From Alteromonadaceae bacterium (lineage in GTDB: Bacteria > Pseudomonadota > Gammaproteobacteria > Enterobacterales > Alteromonadaceae): a DNA stretch of 39,803 bases. This document shows, in pieces, positions 18,794 through 27,487 of this stretch (position 1 is the first letter of the stretch; the number at the start of each line of letters is the position of its first letter). The DNA is taken from assembly GCA_023301705.1 (NCBI GenBank), contig JALZUE010000138.1, positions 1 to 39,803 on the forward strand, given 5' to 3'. The notes below the pieces were generated by a model. The model saw nothing but the letters and a program-made list of their open reading frames with translations. It searched no databases and was not told the DNA's origin. The translations under genes and the position numbers were made by a program.

Positions 18794-18840
18794 TTTATCA
18801 TTGTAGTGTCAATATTTTTTCACGATAAAAGTGGTTTTAA

Positions 18841-20943
18841 ATGCAGTTAGTTGCCCAGTTAAAAAATTTAAATTCAAATAAAAGTAAATACTTATCTGGA
18901 TTAGGTACGCCAATATTAGTTATGGCAGCATTAGGCATGGTTATTTTACCAATGCCTGCTTTTCTTCTCGATATTTTGTTTTCTTTTAATATAGCGCTTG
19001 CGTTAATTATTCTTCTCATTACCGTTTATACGCTAAAACCACTAGAGTTTGGTTCATTTCCAGCCGTCTTGTTGATTGCGACTATTTTAAGGTTAGCACT
19101 TAATGTGGCAAGTACTCGGGTTGTGCTACTGGAAGGTCATGAAGGCCCTGATGCTGCTGGCGCAGTCATTCAAGCATTTGGTTCTGTTGTTATTGGGGGT
19201 AACTATGCCGTTGGTTTGGTAGTATTTTCAATATTAATTATTATTAATTTTGTAGTAGTTACAAAGGGTGCAGGCCGTATTTCAGAAGTAACAGCACGAT
19301 TTACCCTTGATGCTATGCCCGGTAAGCAAATGGCGATAGATGCAGATTTAAATGCTGGCTTTATCACACCTGACGAAGCAAGAGCCCGCCGTCAAGAAGT
19401 TACCAGTGAAGCTGATTTTTACGGCTCGATGGATGGTGCGAGTAAGTTTGTAAAAGGTGACGCCATTGCTGGTATTTTAATTTTATTTATTAATATCATC
19501 GGTGGCTTCATTATTGGTATGGTTCAGCATGATTTATCATTTGATCAAGCAATTGAAATTTATACGTTATTAACTATTGGTGATGGTTTAGTTGCACAAA
19601 TTCCGGGGCTTTTGTTATCAGTAGCAACAGCAATTGCAGTGACGCGTCAAAATACTGCCCAAGACATGGGAGAACAGCTAACTAGTCAATTAGGTCAAGA
19701 GCGTTCTTTGTATATCGCAGCTGGAGTTATGTTTACTATGGGTGTTATTCCAGGTATGCCACATTTAGCATTTATTAGCTTTGGTATTTTGATTGCGGCT
19801 CTTGCGTACTTTGGTGAGAAACATAAAAAAACCAAAGCAAAAGATATGGAAGCTAAAGAACAAAAAGATAAAGTTGAAACAAAACAGAAAAAAGAAGAAG
19901 TTAAAGATTTAGATTGGGACGATGTTAATCATGTTGATATTGTTGGGTTAGAAATTGGTTATCGTTTAATTCCATTAGTTGATAAGTCTCAGGGTGGAGA
20001 ATTGTTAACACGTATCAAAGGTGTAAGAAAAAAACTATCACAAGAGTTTGGCTTTCTAGTGCCGGCTGTTCATATTCGCGATAATTTAGATTTAGAACCC
20101 AATCATTATCAAATATCAGTGATGGGTGTTGTGGTGGGTGAATCTGATATTCGCCATGATCAAGAATTGGCGATTAACCCAGGAGAGGTCTTTGGTAAGC
20201 TAGATGGTATTGAAACTAAAGACCCTGCTTTTGGTTTAGATGCTGTATGGATTAATGCTAATCAGCGAGATACAGCTCAATCGCTTGGTTATACTGTTGT
20301 TGATTCAGCAACAGTATTAGCGACACATTTAAGTCAAATATTAACAAATAATGCAGCGCAGTTATTAGGTCATGAAGAAGTACAAAACTTATTAGATATT
20401 CTTGCGAAAAGTTACCCTAAATTAGTAGAGGGCTTAGTACCTGATATTTTAACGTTAGGGAATGTGGTTAAAGTATTGCAAAACTTAATGAATGAAGGCG
20501 TTGCTGTGCGTGATATGCGTAGTATTATTCAAACATTAGTTGAATATGGAACTAAGAGCCAAGATCCAGATGTATTAACTGCTGCAGTACGAATTACACT
20601 ACGAAAATTCATTGTTCAAGACCTTGTCGGTTCTGAAATAGAAGTACCTGTCATAACTTTGGCTCCAGAGCTGGAACAGATGTTGCATCAGTCAATGCAA
20701 ATGGCTGGTGATGATGGCGCAGGAATAGAACCAGGCTTAGCAGAACGCTTGCAGAAATCTCTTAATGAGGGAGCTCAGCAACAAGAAATGTCAGGTGATA
20801 CACCAATATTATTAACTTCTGGCATGTTAAGAACGGTACTAGCTAAGTTTGTTAAATATACTATTCCAGGTTTAAGAGTTATTTCGTACCAAGAAATACC
20901 TGATGACAAACAAATTAAAATTGTCAGTTCTATCGGCCAATAA
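18841..20943 (+). CDS. flhA: Flagellar export apparatus protein FlhA
   Basis: Inner-membrane core of the flagellar type III secretion gate. The 700-residue protein has an N-terminal half with about eight membrane segments and the FHIPEP-family loop (RISEVTARFTLDAMPGKQMAIDAD, with the charged Asp/Arg residues for proton coupling). A Lys/Glu-rich linker (about residues 325-355) follows. The cytosolic C-terminal domain docks chaperone-substrate complexes and is recognisable by DLEPNHYQI and by the VRDMRSIIQTLVEYG segment. It is the first gene of a block reading toward cheW, 61 bp before flhF. flhB, usually just upstream, is absent here. Confidence 0.97.
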   Translation: MQLVAQLKNLNSNKSKYLSGLGTPILVMAALGMVILPMPAFLLDILFSFNIALALIILLITVYTLKPLEFGSFPAVLLIATILRLALNVASTRVVLLEGHEGPDAAGAVIQAFGSVVIGGNYAVGLVVFSILIIINFVVVTKGAGRISEVTARFTLDAMPGKQMAIDADLNAGFITPDEARARRQEVTSEADFYGSMDGASKFVKGDAIAGILILFINIIGGFIIGMVQHDLSFDQAIEIYTLLTIGDGLVAQIPGLLLSVATAIAVTRQNTAQDMGEQLTSQLGQERSLYIAAGVMFTMGVIPGMPHLAFISFGILIAALAYFGEKHKKTKAKDMEAKEQKDKVETKQKKEEVKDLDWDDVNHVDIVGLEIGYRLIPLVDKSQGGELLTRIKGVRKKLSQEFGFLVPAVHIRDNLDLEPNHYQISVMGVVVGESDIRHDQELAINPGEVFGKLDGIETKDPAFGLDAVWINANQRDTAQSLGYTVVDSATVLATHLSQILTNNAAQLLGHEEVQNLLDILAKSYPKLVEGLVPDILTLGNVVKVLQNLMNEGVAVRDMRSIIQTLVEYGTKSQDPDVLTAAVRITLRKFIVQDLVGSEIEVPVITLAPELEQMLHQSMQMAGDDGAGIEPGLAERLQKSLNEGAQQQEMSGDTPILLTSGMLRTVLAKFVKYTIPGLRVISYQEIPDDKQIKIVSSIGQ

Positions 20944-21004
20944 AACAGATAACTAATGGTATTTTATTTAGTTAAGTAATAGCTGGATACATAAGGGGTC
21001 AACA

Positions 21005-22525
21005 ATGAAAATTAAACGTTTTGTTGCAAGAGATATGCGTAGTGCTTTAGAGCAAATAAAATTAGAGCTAGGTCCTGATGCCGTTATTATGTCAAATAAA
21101 AAAATACCAGAAGGTGTTGAGTTAATGGCTGCGATAGATAACCAAAAATCAGAAACACCATTACAAAACCAAGCACAACAACCAAGTGATGATTTAGCTC
21201 AAGACAAGGTGACTTTGCAATCTTCTCAAAGAATAGAACCTAGTTTTCATCAACAAAAAGTTGAGCCTAATAGTATCTCTAAAACTATACAAGATAATAT
21301 GAGAACAGAAACTGCTGCTCCTGCTGATAGCTTATCTGCTTTATTAAATAGACAAGTTCAATATAGTGAATCAGCGTCAGTCGAATCAGGTGGCATCAGT
21401 CAAAATAACGTTCAGGAGCTACCACTTGAACAGCAATTTAAGAATTTTACAGATAGATTAGAATCAAGCCAAAACATACAGCAGCACAGTGAACAAACAG
21501 CAGAGCACCCTCAATCTGTACTTGAGAACTTTGCTAATGTAAATGATGCTACTGGTTTCGAACAACCACAAATAAATAATCAGGTGACAGAATCAGCTGA
21601 AATTGAACATATGCGTAATGAGATGGCTTCTATTCGTGAACTTCTAGAACATCAAGTCGCAGGCTTGTTATGGCAGGATATGGCTCAGAAACATCCTAAT
21701 AGAGCAATGATCATAGAACGTTTACAAAATATGGGCATATCAAAACAACTATCAGAACAGTTAGCTGGGTATGCCTCTGCAAATGTCAATGATAAAGCTG
21801 CTTGGCAGCAAGTAATAGATGTATTAACGCAACAGTTAAATACAACTAATAATGACATTATTCGACATGGTGGAGTTGTTTCGCTTGTTGGTCCAACAGG
21901 TGTTGGAAAAACTACTACAATAGCGAAGTTAGCTGCACGCTTTGCTCAAACTCATGGCGCTGATAGTGTTGCGTTAATTTCAACAGATACGTACCGTATA
22001 GCAGGTTTTGAACAATTAACTACTTACGCTAGAATTATTGGTTGTCAGGTTAAGTTAGCCAAAGATCACAATGAGTTAGATGATCTTATTCAAAGCTTTT
22101 CAGGTAAAAAACTTGTACTAATTGATACTGCAGGTATGGGGCAACGAGATATGCGATTGTCACAATATTTAACAAGTTTAATTTCTAATGCGCGCGTTCG
22201 TATTCGTAATTATTTAGTACTGTCTGCCAATACTCAAGCACGTGTAATGCAAGAAAATGTTGAACGCTTTAAGAAAATTCCATTATCAGGTGCTATATTT
22301 ACTAAACTTGACGAAAGTTTAAGTTTTGGTGAATTAATTTCGACCTCAATTGAGAACGCTTTACCTATTGGTTATTTAACCGATGGTCAACGTGTTCCAG
22401 AAGACATTAAAGTTGCAAATGCTGAAAAGTTAGTTACGCTTGCAGATAAAATGGCAACTAAATATGTTAAAGAACATAGCACATTATCAAATCCTGTAGT
22501 AATGTCTGGTAATGCGTGCGCATAA
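21005..22525 (+). CDS. flhF: Flagellar biosynthesis GTPase FlhF (SRP-type)
   Basis: SRP-family GTPase that marks the cell pole for flagellum assembly. The 506-residue protein starts with the family's MKIKRFVARDMRSALEQIK block (B domain). About 170 Gln/Ser-rich, probably disordered residues follow. The N and G domains come next: P-loop VGPTGVGKTTTIAKLAA, STDTYRIAGFEQL, LIDTAGMGQRD and the late TKLDESLSFG. The start is ATG 21005 with AGGGG upstream. It is followed at 32 bp by flhG, whose product stimulates its GTPase. The pair predicts polar flagellation. Confidence 0.96.
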   Translation: MKIKRFVARDMRSALEQIKLELGPDAVIMSNKKIPEGVELMAAIDNQKSETPLQNQAQQPSDDLAQDKVTLQSSQRIEPSFHQQKVEPNSISKTIQDNMRTETAAPADSLSALLNRQVQYSESASVESGGISQNNVQELPLEQQFKNFTDRLESSQNIQQHSEQTAEHPQSVLENFANVNDATGFEQPQINNQVTESAEIEHMRNEMASIRELLEHQVAGLLWQDMAQKHPNRAMIIERLQNMGISKQLSEQLAGYASANVNDKAAWQQVIDVLTQQLNTTNNDIIRHGGVVSLVGPTGVGKTTTIAKLAARFAQTHGADSVALISTDTYRIAGFEQLTTYARIIGCQVKLAKDHNELDDLIQSFSGKKLVLIDTAGMGQRDMRLSQYLTSLISNARVRIRNYLVLSANTQARVMQENVERFKKIPLSGAIFTKLDESLSFGELISTSIENALPIGYLTDGQRVPEDIKVANAEKLVTLADKMATKYVKEHSTLSNPVVMSGNACA

Positions 22526-22557
22526 TAAATTATTAAGAATAACAAAGAAGTATATAG

Positions 22558-23400
22558 ATGATTGATCAAGCGAGTGGCTTAAGAAATATGAAAGGTTTAC
22601 AAAAAGTTAAAGTCATAGCTGTTTCTGGAGGCAAGGGTGGTGTAGGTAAAACTAACGTTTCACTTAACACGGCTATTTCGTTAGCACAAATTGGTAAGCG
22701 CGTATTAGTGCTAGATGCTGATTTAGGGTTAGCGAATGTTGATGTAATGCTTGGACTTCGAGTTCAGCGTAATTTATCACATGTACTTTCCGGTGAGTGT
22801 GAAATTGATGACATTATTATTAAAGGGCCTGCTGGTGTAAATATTATACCTGCTACATCAGGTACTCAATCTATGGTGGATTTAACACCTTCAGAGCATG
22901 CAGGGTTAATACGTGCTTTCAGTGATATGCAAACTCAGTTTGATGTCTTGATTGTAGATACTGCTGCTGGTATTTCTGACATGGTGCTCAGTTTTACCCG
23001 CGCAGCCCAAGATGTGATGTTAGTTGTTTGTGATGAACCTACCTCGATCACTGATTGTTATGCACTAATGAAGTTGCTTAGTCGTGAGCATAATGTATTT
23101 AAATTTAAAGTGGTTGCTAATATGGTTAGAAGCCCGAGGGAAGGCCAGCAGTTATTTGAAAAGTTAACTAAAGTAACCGATAGGTTTTTAGATGTTGCAT
23201 TAGAATTTGTTGCAGTAATTCCTTTTGACGAAAATGTTAGGAAATCTGTACGGAAACAAAAAGTGATTGTTGAAGCGTTTCCTGCGTCTCCTGCGTCGAA
23301 AGCATTCAAGAGCTTAGCATTAAAAATTTTAGAGTGGCCTGTACCTCATAATCCCTCAGGCCATTTAGAGTTTTTCATTGAAAAATTACTTGAAAAATAA
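22558..23400 (+). CDS. flhG: MinD/ParA-like ATPase FlhG (FleN), flagellar number regulator
   Basis: MinD-type ATPase that limits flagellar number by acting on FlhF and, in Vibrio and Pseudomonas, on the master activator FlrA/FleQ. The 280-residue protein has the deviant Walker A SGGKGGVGKTNVS, a switch region LDADLGLANVDVMLG, and IVDTAAGISDMVL. The C-terminal region, rich in hydrophobic and basic residues, could form the membrane-targeting helix. A short basic N-terminal extension before the P-loop carries a DQASGLR motif; in FlhG this segment activates FlhF. It sits between flhF and fliA, the conserved order. Confidence 0.95.
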   Translation: MIDQASGLRNMKGLQKVKVIAVSGGKGGVGKTNVSLNTAISLAQIGKRVLVLDADLGLANVDVMLGLRVQRNLSHVLSGECEIDDIIIKGPAGVNIIPATSGTQSMVDLTPSEHAGLIRAFSDMQTQFDVLIVDTAAGISDMVLSFTRAAQDVMLVVCDEPTSITDCYALMKLLSREHNVFKFKVVANMVRSPREGQQLFEKLTKVTDRFLDVALEFVAVIPFDENVRKSVRKQKVIVEAFPASPASKAFKSLALKILEWPVPHNPSGHLEFFIEKLLEK

Positions 23401-23420
23401 ATTATAACGGAGCTTATGTA

Positions 23421-24137
23421 GTGAAGGCTAATGCTTATAATACCTACCAAGATAAAACAAGAGTGCTTGAAGAGCATACTGTTTTAGTTAAGCGCATTGC
23501 TTATCATTTACTAGCTAGACTTCCTGCTAGTGTACAGGTTGATGACCTTATTCAGGCCGGTATGATAGGTTTATTAGAAGCGTCAAATAATTTTGATTCA
23601 AGTAAAGGAGCCAGCTTCGAAACCTTCGCTGGTATTCGTATTCGTGGCTCTATGCTTGATGAAATTAGACGAGGAGATTGGACTCCTCGTTCTGTTCATA
23701 AGAACAGCAGAATGGTCTCTGATGCCATTAAAACATTAGAGTCAGAACTAGGCCGAGATGTTTCTGATATAGAAGTTGCTGAAAAACTTGATATTTCGCT
23801 AAATCAGTACCATCATATTCTTAACGAAGTCAGTACAGGTAAAATTTTAGGTATAGATGACTTAGGCGTTTCTGAAGATGTTTTACAGATTGATGATGGC
23901 GAATCTTTTAATAGTCCTTATCAAAATATTGAAAAACAAATCTTTAAAAAAGCATTAGCTAACTGTATTTCAACTTTACCTGAACGTGAAGCGTTAGTGT
24001 TGTCATTGTATTATGACGAAGAGTTAAATTTAAAAGAGATTGGTAGTGTTCTTGATGTAAGTGAGTCAAGAGTGAGTCAAATTCATAGTCAAGCAATGCA
24101 TCGTTTAAAATCAAGAATGGAAACTTGGCAAAGTTAG
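23421..24137 (+). CDS. fliA: RNA polymerase sigma-28 factor FliA
   Basis: Flagellar sigma factor directing RNA polymerase to class-late genes (flagellin, motor, chemotaxis); normally held by FlgM until the hook is complete. The 238-residue protein has region 2 (VDDLIQAGMIGLLEA, GASFETFAGIRIRGSMLDEIRRGDW with the usual WTPRSVHK extension). Region 3 follows, and region 4 has the helix-turn-helix NLKEIGSVLDVSESRVSQIHSQA. The start is GTG 23421 behind CGGAG. It is 20 bp from flhG and 46 bp before the chemotaxis genes. Confidence 0.96.
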   Translation: MKANAYNTYQDKTRVLEEHTVLVKRIAYHLLARLPASVQVDDLIQAGMIGLLEASNNFDSSKGASFETFAGIRIRGSMLDEIRRGDWTPRSVHKNSRMVSDAIKTLESELGRDVSDIEVAEKLDISLNQYHHILNEVSTGKILGIDDLGVSEDVLQIDDGESFNSPYQNIEKQIFKKALANCISTLPEREALVLSLYYDEELNLKEIGSVLDVSESRVSQIHSQAMHRLKSRMETWQS

Positions 24138-24183
24138 ACTATATTAATATATTGATAAAATAGATAAATCCTGGAGGATGCCC

Positions 24184-24567
24184 TTGGATACAAACATGAA
24201 AGTACTTGTTGTAGACGATTTTTCAACAATGAGACGTATAATCAAGAATTTACTACGTGACTTAGGATTTACTAATATCCAAGAAGCTGATGATGGAAGT
24301 ACTGCATTGCCGATGTTGCAAGGTGGTGATTTTGAATTTGTAGTTACTGACTGGAATATGCCTGGTATGCAAGGTATAGACTTACTAAAAGCTATTCGCG
24401 CTGATGATAGTTTAAAGCATTTACCCGTTTTAATGGTAACCGCTGAAGCTAAGAAAGAACAAATTGTAATGGCTGCTCAGGCTGGCGTTAATGGTTATAT
24501 TGTTAAGCCTTTTACTGCAGGTACATTAAAAGCAAAGCTTGATAAAATATTTGAGCGTTTAGCTTAG
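24184..24567 (+). CDS. cheY: Chemotaxis response regulator CheY
   Basis: Single-domain receiver that, when phosphorylated by CheA, binds FliM and reverses the motor. The acidic pocket is Asp11/Asp12 (VVDDFS), phospho-acceptor Asp56 ([11 protein letters not shown]) and the late Lys in YIVKPF. The Thr/Ala switch (VTAEAKKEQ) is also clear. Start choice: ATG 24178 directly abuts the GGAGG ribosome binding site (24173-24177), leaving no spacing. TTG 24184 has a 6-nt spacer and gives [10 protein letters not shown], similar in form to Vibrio/Shewanella CheY N-termini as I recall them. ATG 24196 is the other option. The identity is certain; the start is not. Confidence 0.95.
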   Translation: MDTNMKVLVVDDFSTMRRIIKNLLRDLGFTNIQEADDGSTALPMLQGGDFEFVVTDWNMPGMQGIDLLKAIRADDSLKHLPVLMVTAEAKKEQIVMAAQAGVNGYIVKPFTAGTLKAKLDKIFERLA

Positions 24568-24606
24568 TTTTTTCAATTTGATCAAAGTCAGAACAAGGAA
24601 CGCTTA

Positions 24607-25347
24607 ATGAGTGTTGATACAGCCCATGTTTCATTAGAACAAGCAAAACAGCTAGTTGAATATTTAGAGAATGATCAACAAGAAAAAGCTGACGAATTAG
24701 TTGCTGAACTACAAAACCCCAAAAATACTGAGTTATTTGCAGAAATAGGTAAGTTAACTCGTCAATTACATGACTCAATGAATAACTTTAACCTTGATTC
24801 TCGTATTGAAGGAATTGCTAATGCTGATATTCCTGACGCGAAAGAACGTTTAAATTATGTTATTGAACGCACTGAAAATGCAGCCAACAAAACGATGGAC
24901 GCAGTAGAGTCTATCTTTCCAAGTCTGGATAACATTCAAGCGAAAATTGATAAAGTAATGCCTCAGTGGAAGTTGTTAATGAGCAATGAAATTGACTTTC
25001 CTGGTTTTAAGGAATTGTGTCATGAAATTGATGAGCTTTTAACTACAACTAAAACAGAAAGTACTCAAATGCATCGTTTAATGACTGATGTGTTGATGGC
25101 ACAAGACTTCCAAGATTTGACAGGTCAAGTGATTAGAAAAGTTATTGATCTTGTTATTGAGGTTGAAGACAGCTTAATACATATGTTGACTGTTTTTGGA
25201 TTAAATCAAACCAGTGATAATGACAAAAATTACGCCCCTAAGGTAGGTGAAAACTTAGTTGAAGGGCCAATTATTGATACAGAGCGAGATGATGTTGTTG
25301 CAGATCAAGACGATGTTGACGATTTGCTTTCAAGCTTAGGTTTTTAA
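24607..25347 (+). CDS. cheZ: Chemotaxis protein CheZ, CheY-P phosphatase
   Basis: Cytosolic phosphatase that dephosphorylates CheY-P. The 246-residue protein is mostly long helices forming a four-helix bundle as a dimer. The catalytic segment MAQDFQDLTGQ is at residues 164-174; Asp170 and Gln174 correspond to Asp143/Gln147 of E. coli. The last residues, DDVDDLLSSLGF, form the CheY-binding tail after an acidic, disordered linker. It lies between cheY and cheA. The tail is worth comparing with the repeated peptides in the neighbouring CheA. Confidence 0.96.
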   Translation: MSVDTAHVSLEQAKQLVEYLENDQQEKADELVAELQNPKNTELFAEIGKLTRQLHDSMNNFNLDSRIEGIANADIPDAKERLNYVIERTENAANKTMDAVESIFPSLDNIQAKIDKVMPQWKLLMSNEIDFPGFKELCHEIDELLTTTKTESTQMHRLMTDVLMAQDFQDLTGQVIRKVIDLVIEVEDSLIHMLTVFGLNQTSDNDKNYAPKVGENLVEGPIIDTERDDVVADQDDVDDLLSSLGF

Positions 25348-25363
25348 TAAAGGATTACAGTGT

Positions 25364-27469
25364 ATGTCTTACGAAGCAGATGAAGAAATTCTTCAGGATT
25401 TTTTAATTGAAGCGGGTGAAATTTTAGAAACGTTATCAGAGCAACTTGTTGAGCTTGAAAATAATCCTGATGATTCAGATTTATTGAATGCTATCTTCCG
25501 TGGTTTTCATACCGTGAAAGGTGGTGCAGGTTTTCTTTCATTAAATAACTTAGTTGATGTGTGTCACGGAGCAGAAAATATCTTTGATATTTTACGTACC
25601 AATCAACGTTCAGTAAATGCTGAATTAATGGATGTGATATTACAAGCACTTGATACTATTAATGAAATGTTTGCTTTAGTACAGAATCGTGAAGAAACTG
25701 AACCTGCTGCCCCTGCTTTATTACAAGAGCTACATCGTCTAAGCATACCAGAATCACAAGAAGAACAGGCGCCTACACAGGAGTCTAAACCTACTGCCGT
25801 CGAAGTAACTGATAGTTCAGATGAAATGTCTGAAAATGATTTTGATGCTTTATTGGATGAGTTACATGGTAGTAAAACACCTGAAACCAATCCTACTCCA
25901 ACACCTGCTGCTGCAAGCAATTCACATGATATTTCGGATGATGAGTTTGAATCATTGTTGGATGAACTTCACGGACAAGGTGCTTTTTCTAACGATGTTA
26001 GTCAACCCAAAGTTGAAACACCAGTGTTTAGCACATCTGATGAAATGAATGATGCTGAATTTGAAGCTCTACTTGATGAAATTCATGGAACAGGAAAGTC
26101 ACCTGTTGCTGCTGTACCTGCACCTGCAGTTACATCTGCACCTGCACCTGCAGTTAATACACCTAAAGAAAAACCAATAACACCACCAAAGGCGGTTAAT
26201 AAGCCAGCTGTTAAGGCTAGTCCTGCTCCTAAAGCTAAGCCTGCGGGTAAAGCTGGAGGTAATAAACCTGCTGCTCCTCAAGCAGAAACAACAGTACGAG
26301 TAGATACTGCTCGTCTTGATCAAATTATGAATATGGTGGGTGAATTAGTACTCGTACGTAACCGTTTGACCAGTCTTGGAGCGACAAAAGATGATGAAAA
26401 TCTTACTAAAGCAGTTTCAAACCTTGATGCTGTAACTACAGATCTTCAGGGTGCGGTTATGAAAACGCGTATGCAACCCATTAAGAAAGTGTTTGGCCGC
26501 TTTCCGCGTGTTGTTAGAGATTTAGCGCGAAGTTTAAATAAAGAAATTAAGTTAATACTTGAAGGTGAAGAGACTGATTTAGATAAAAACCTAGTTGAAG
26601 CTTTAGCGGATCCATTGGTGCATTTAGTTAGAAACTCAGTTGACCACGGTATTGAAGAGCCTGATAAACGTGAAAGTCAAGGTAAACCCCGTGAAGGTAA
26701 AGTTATTTTATCTGCTTCGCAAGAAGGTGATCATATTTTGTTAACCATTACAGATGATGGTGCAGGTATGAATGCTGATAAGCTAAAAGAAATAGCGATT
26801 GAACGCGGCGTGTTAGATGACGAATCAGCTGCAAGAATGACAGATAAAGAAGCATATAGTTTAATATTTGCTCCTGGTTTTTCAACGAAAACTGAGATAT
26901 CAGAAGTGTCTGGCCGTGGTGTTGGGATGGATGTTGTAAAAACTAAAATCACTCAATTAAATGGTACAGTTAATATAGACTCTGAGCTAGGCAAGGGCAC
27001 TGTTTTAGAAATAAAAGTACCACTAACTTTAGCTATTTTACCAACACTTATGGTTGTTGTTGGTAAACAAAGCTTTGCATTACCGTTGGCTGGTGTGAAT
27101 GAAATTTTCCATTTAGATTTAACAAAAACCAATACAGTTGATGGCCAATTAACAATCGTTGTTAGAGACAAAGCTATTCCACTATTCTTTTTAGATGAAT
27201 GGTTAGTAAGAGGCTACAAAGAAAAACCAAGAGATAAAGGCCACGTTGTTATTGTGCAATTAGGTTCTCAGCAAGTTGCATTTGTTGTTGATAGTTTAGT
27301 TGGACAAGAAGAAGTAGTTATTAAGCCGCTTGATAGTTTATTGCAAGGTACTCCTGGAATGGCAGGAGCAACAATTACAAGTGATGGTGGTATAGCATTG
27401 ATTTTAGATGTTGCTAATATGTTAAAATATTACTCAAAAAAAACAGCATATAACAAAAAAATAAGATAA
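25364..27469 (+). CDS. cheA: Chemotaxis histidine kinase CheA
   Basis: Central kinase of the chemosensory array; passes phosphate from its P1 histidine to CheY and CheB. The 701-residue protein has P1 (HPt) with His49 in FHTVKGGAGFL. An unusual linker of about 185 residues (125-310) follows, then P3 dimerisation (TVRVDTARLDQIMNMVGELVL), the P4 ATPase (LVRNSVDHGIEEPD N box, ITDDGAGMN, SGRGVGMDVVKT) and the CheW-like P5. I see no folded CheY-binding P2 domain. The linker holds three copies of an 18-residue peptide (152-169, 187-204, 225-242) and a Pro/Ala/Lys-rich segment (about 245-305). Confidence 0.96.
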   Translation: MSYEADEEILQDFLIEAGEILETLSEQLVELENNPDDSDLLNAIFRGFHTVKGGAGFLSLNNLVDVCHGAENIFDILRTNQRSVNAELMDVILQALDTINEMFALVQNREETEPAAPALLQELHRLSIPESQEEQAPTQESKPTAVEVTDSSDEMSENDFDALLDELHGSKTPETNPTPTPAAASNSHDISDDEFESLLDELHGQGAFSNDVSQPKVETPVFSTSDEMNDAEFEALLDEIHGTGKSPVAAVPAPAVTSAPAPAVNTPKEKPITPPKAVNKPAVKASPAPKAKPAGKAGGNKPAAPQAETTVRVDTARLDQIMNMVGELVLVRNRLTSLGATKDDENLTKAVSNLDAVTTDLQGAVMKTRMQPIKKVFGRFPRVVRDLARSLNKEIKLILEGEETDLDKNLVEALADPLVHLVRNSVDHGIEEPDKRESQGKPREGKVILSASQEGDHILLTITDDGAGMNADKLKEIAIERGVLDDESAARMTDKEAYSLIFAPGFSTKTEISEVSGRGVGMDVVKTKITQLNGTVNIDSELGKGTVLEIKVPLTLAILPTLMVVVGKQSFALPLAGVNEIFHLDLTKTNTVDGQLTIVVRDKAIPLFFLDEWLVRGYKEKPRDKGHVVIVQLGSQQVAFVVDSLVGQEEVVIKPLDSLLQGTPGMAGATITSDGGIALILDVANMLKYYSKKTAYNKKIR
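25817..26089 (+). repeat. Three-copy 18-residue peptide repeat inside CheA
   Basis: CheA residues 152-169 (SDEMSENDFDALLDELHG), 187-204 (SHDISDDEFESLLDELHG) and 225-242 (SDEMNDAEFEALLDEIHG) share the pattern [MI]-[SN]-x-x-[DE]-F-[DE]-[AS]-L-L-D-E-[LI]-H-G. Copies are separated by low-complexity spacers of about 17-20 residues. The repeat lies where P2 would be. Confidence 0.9.
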
Positions 27470-27487
27470 CAATTTAAAGAGATAAAA

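Noticed and set aside
26099-26323. Antisense frame rich in Cys, Arg and Ser opposite cheA
   Set aside because: It mirrors the Pro/Ala/Lys-rich CheA linker; low complexity, no start signal.
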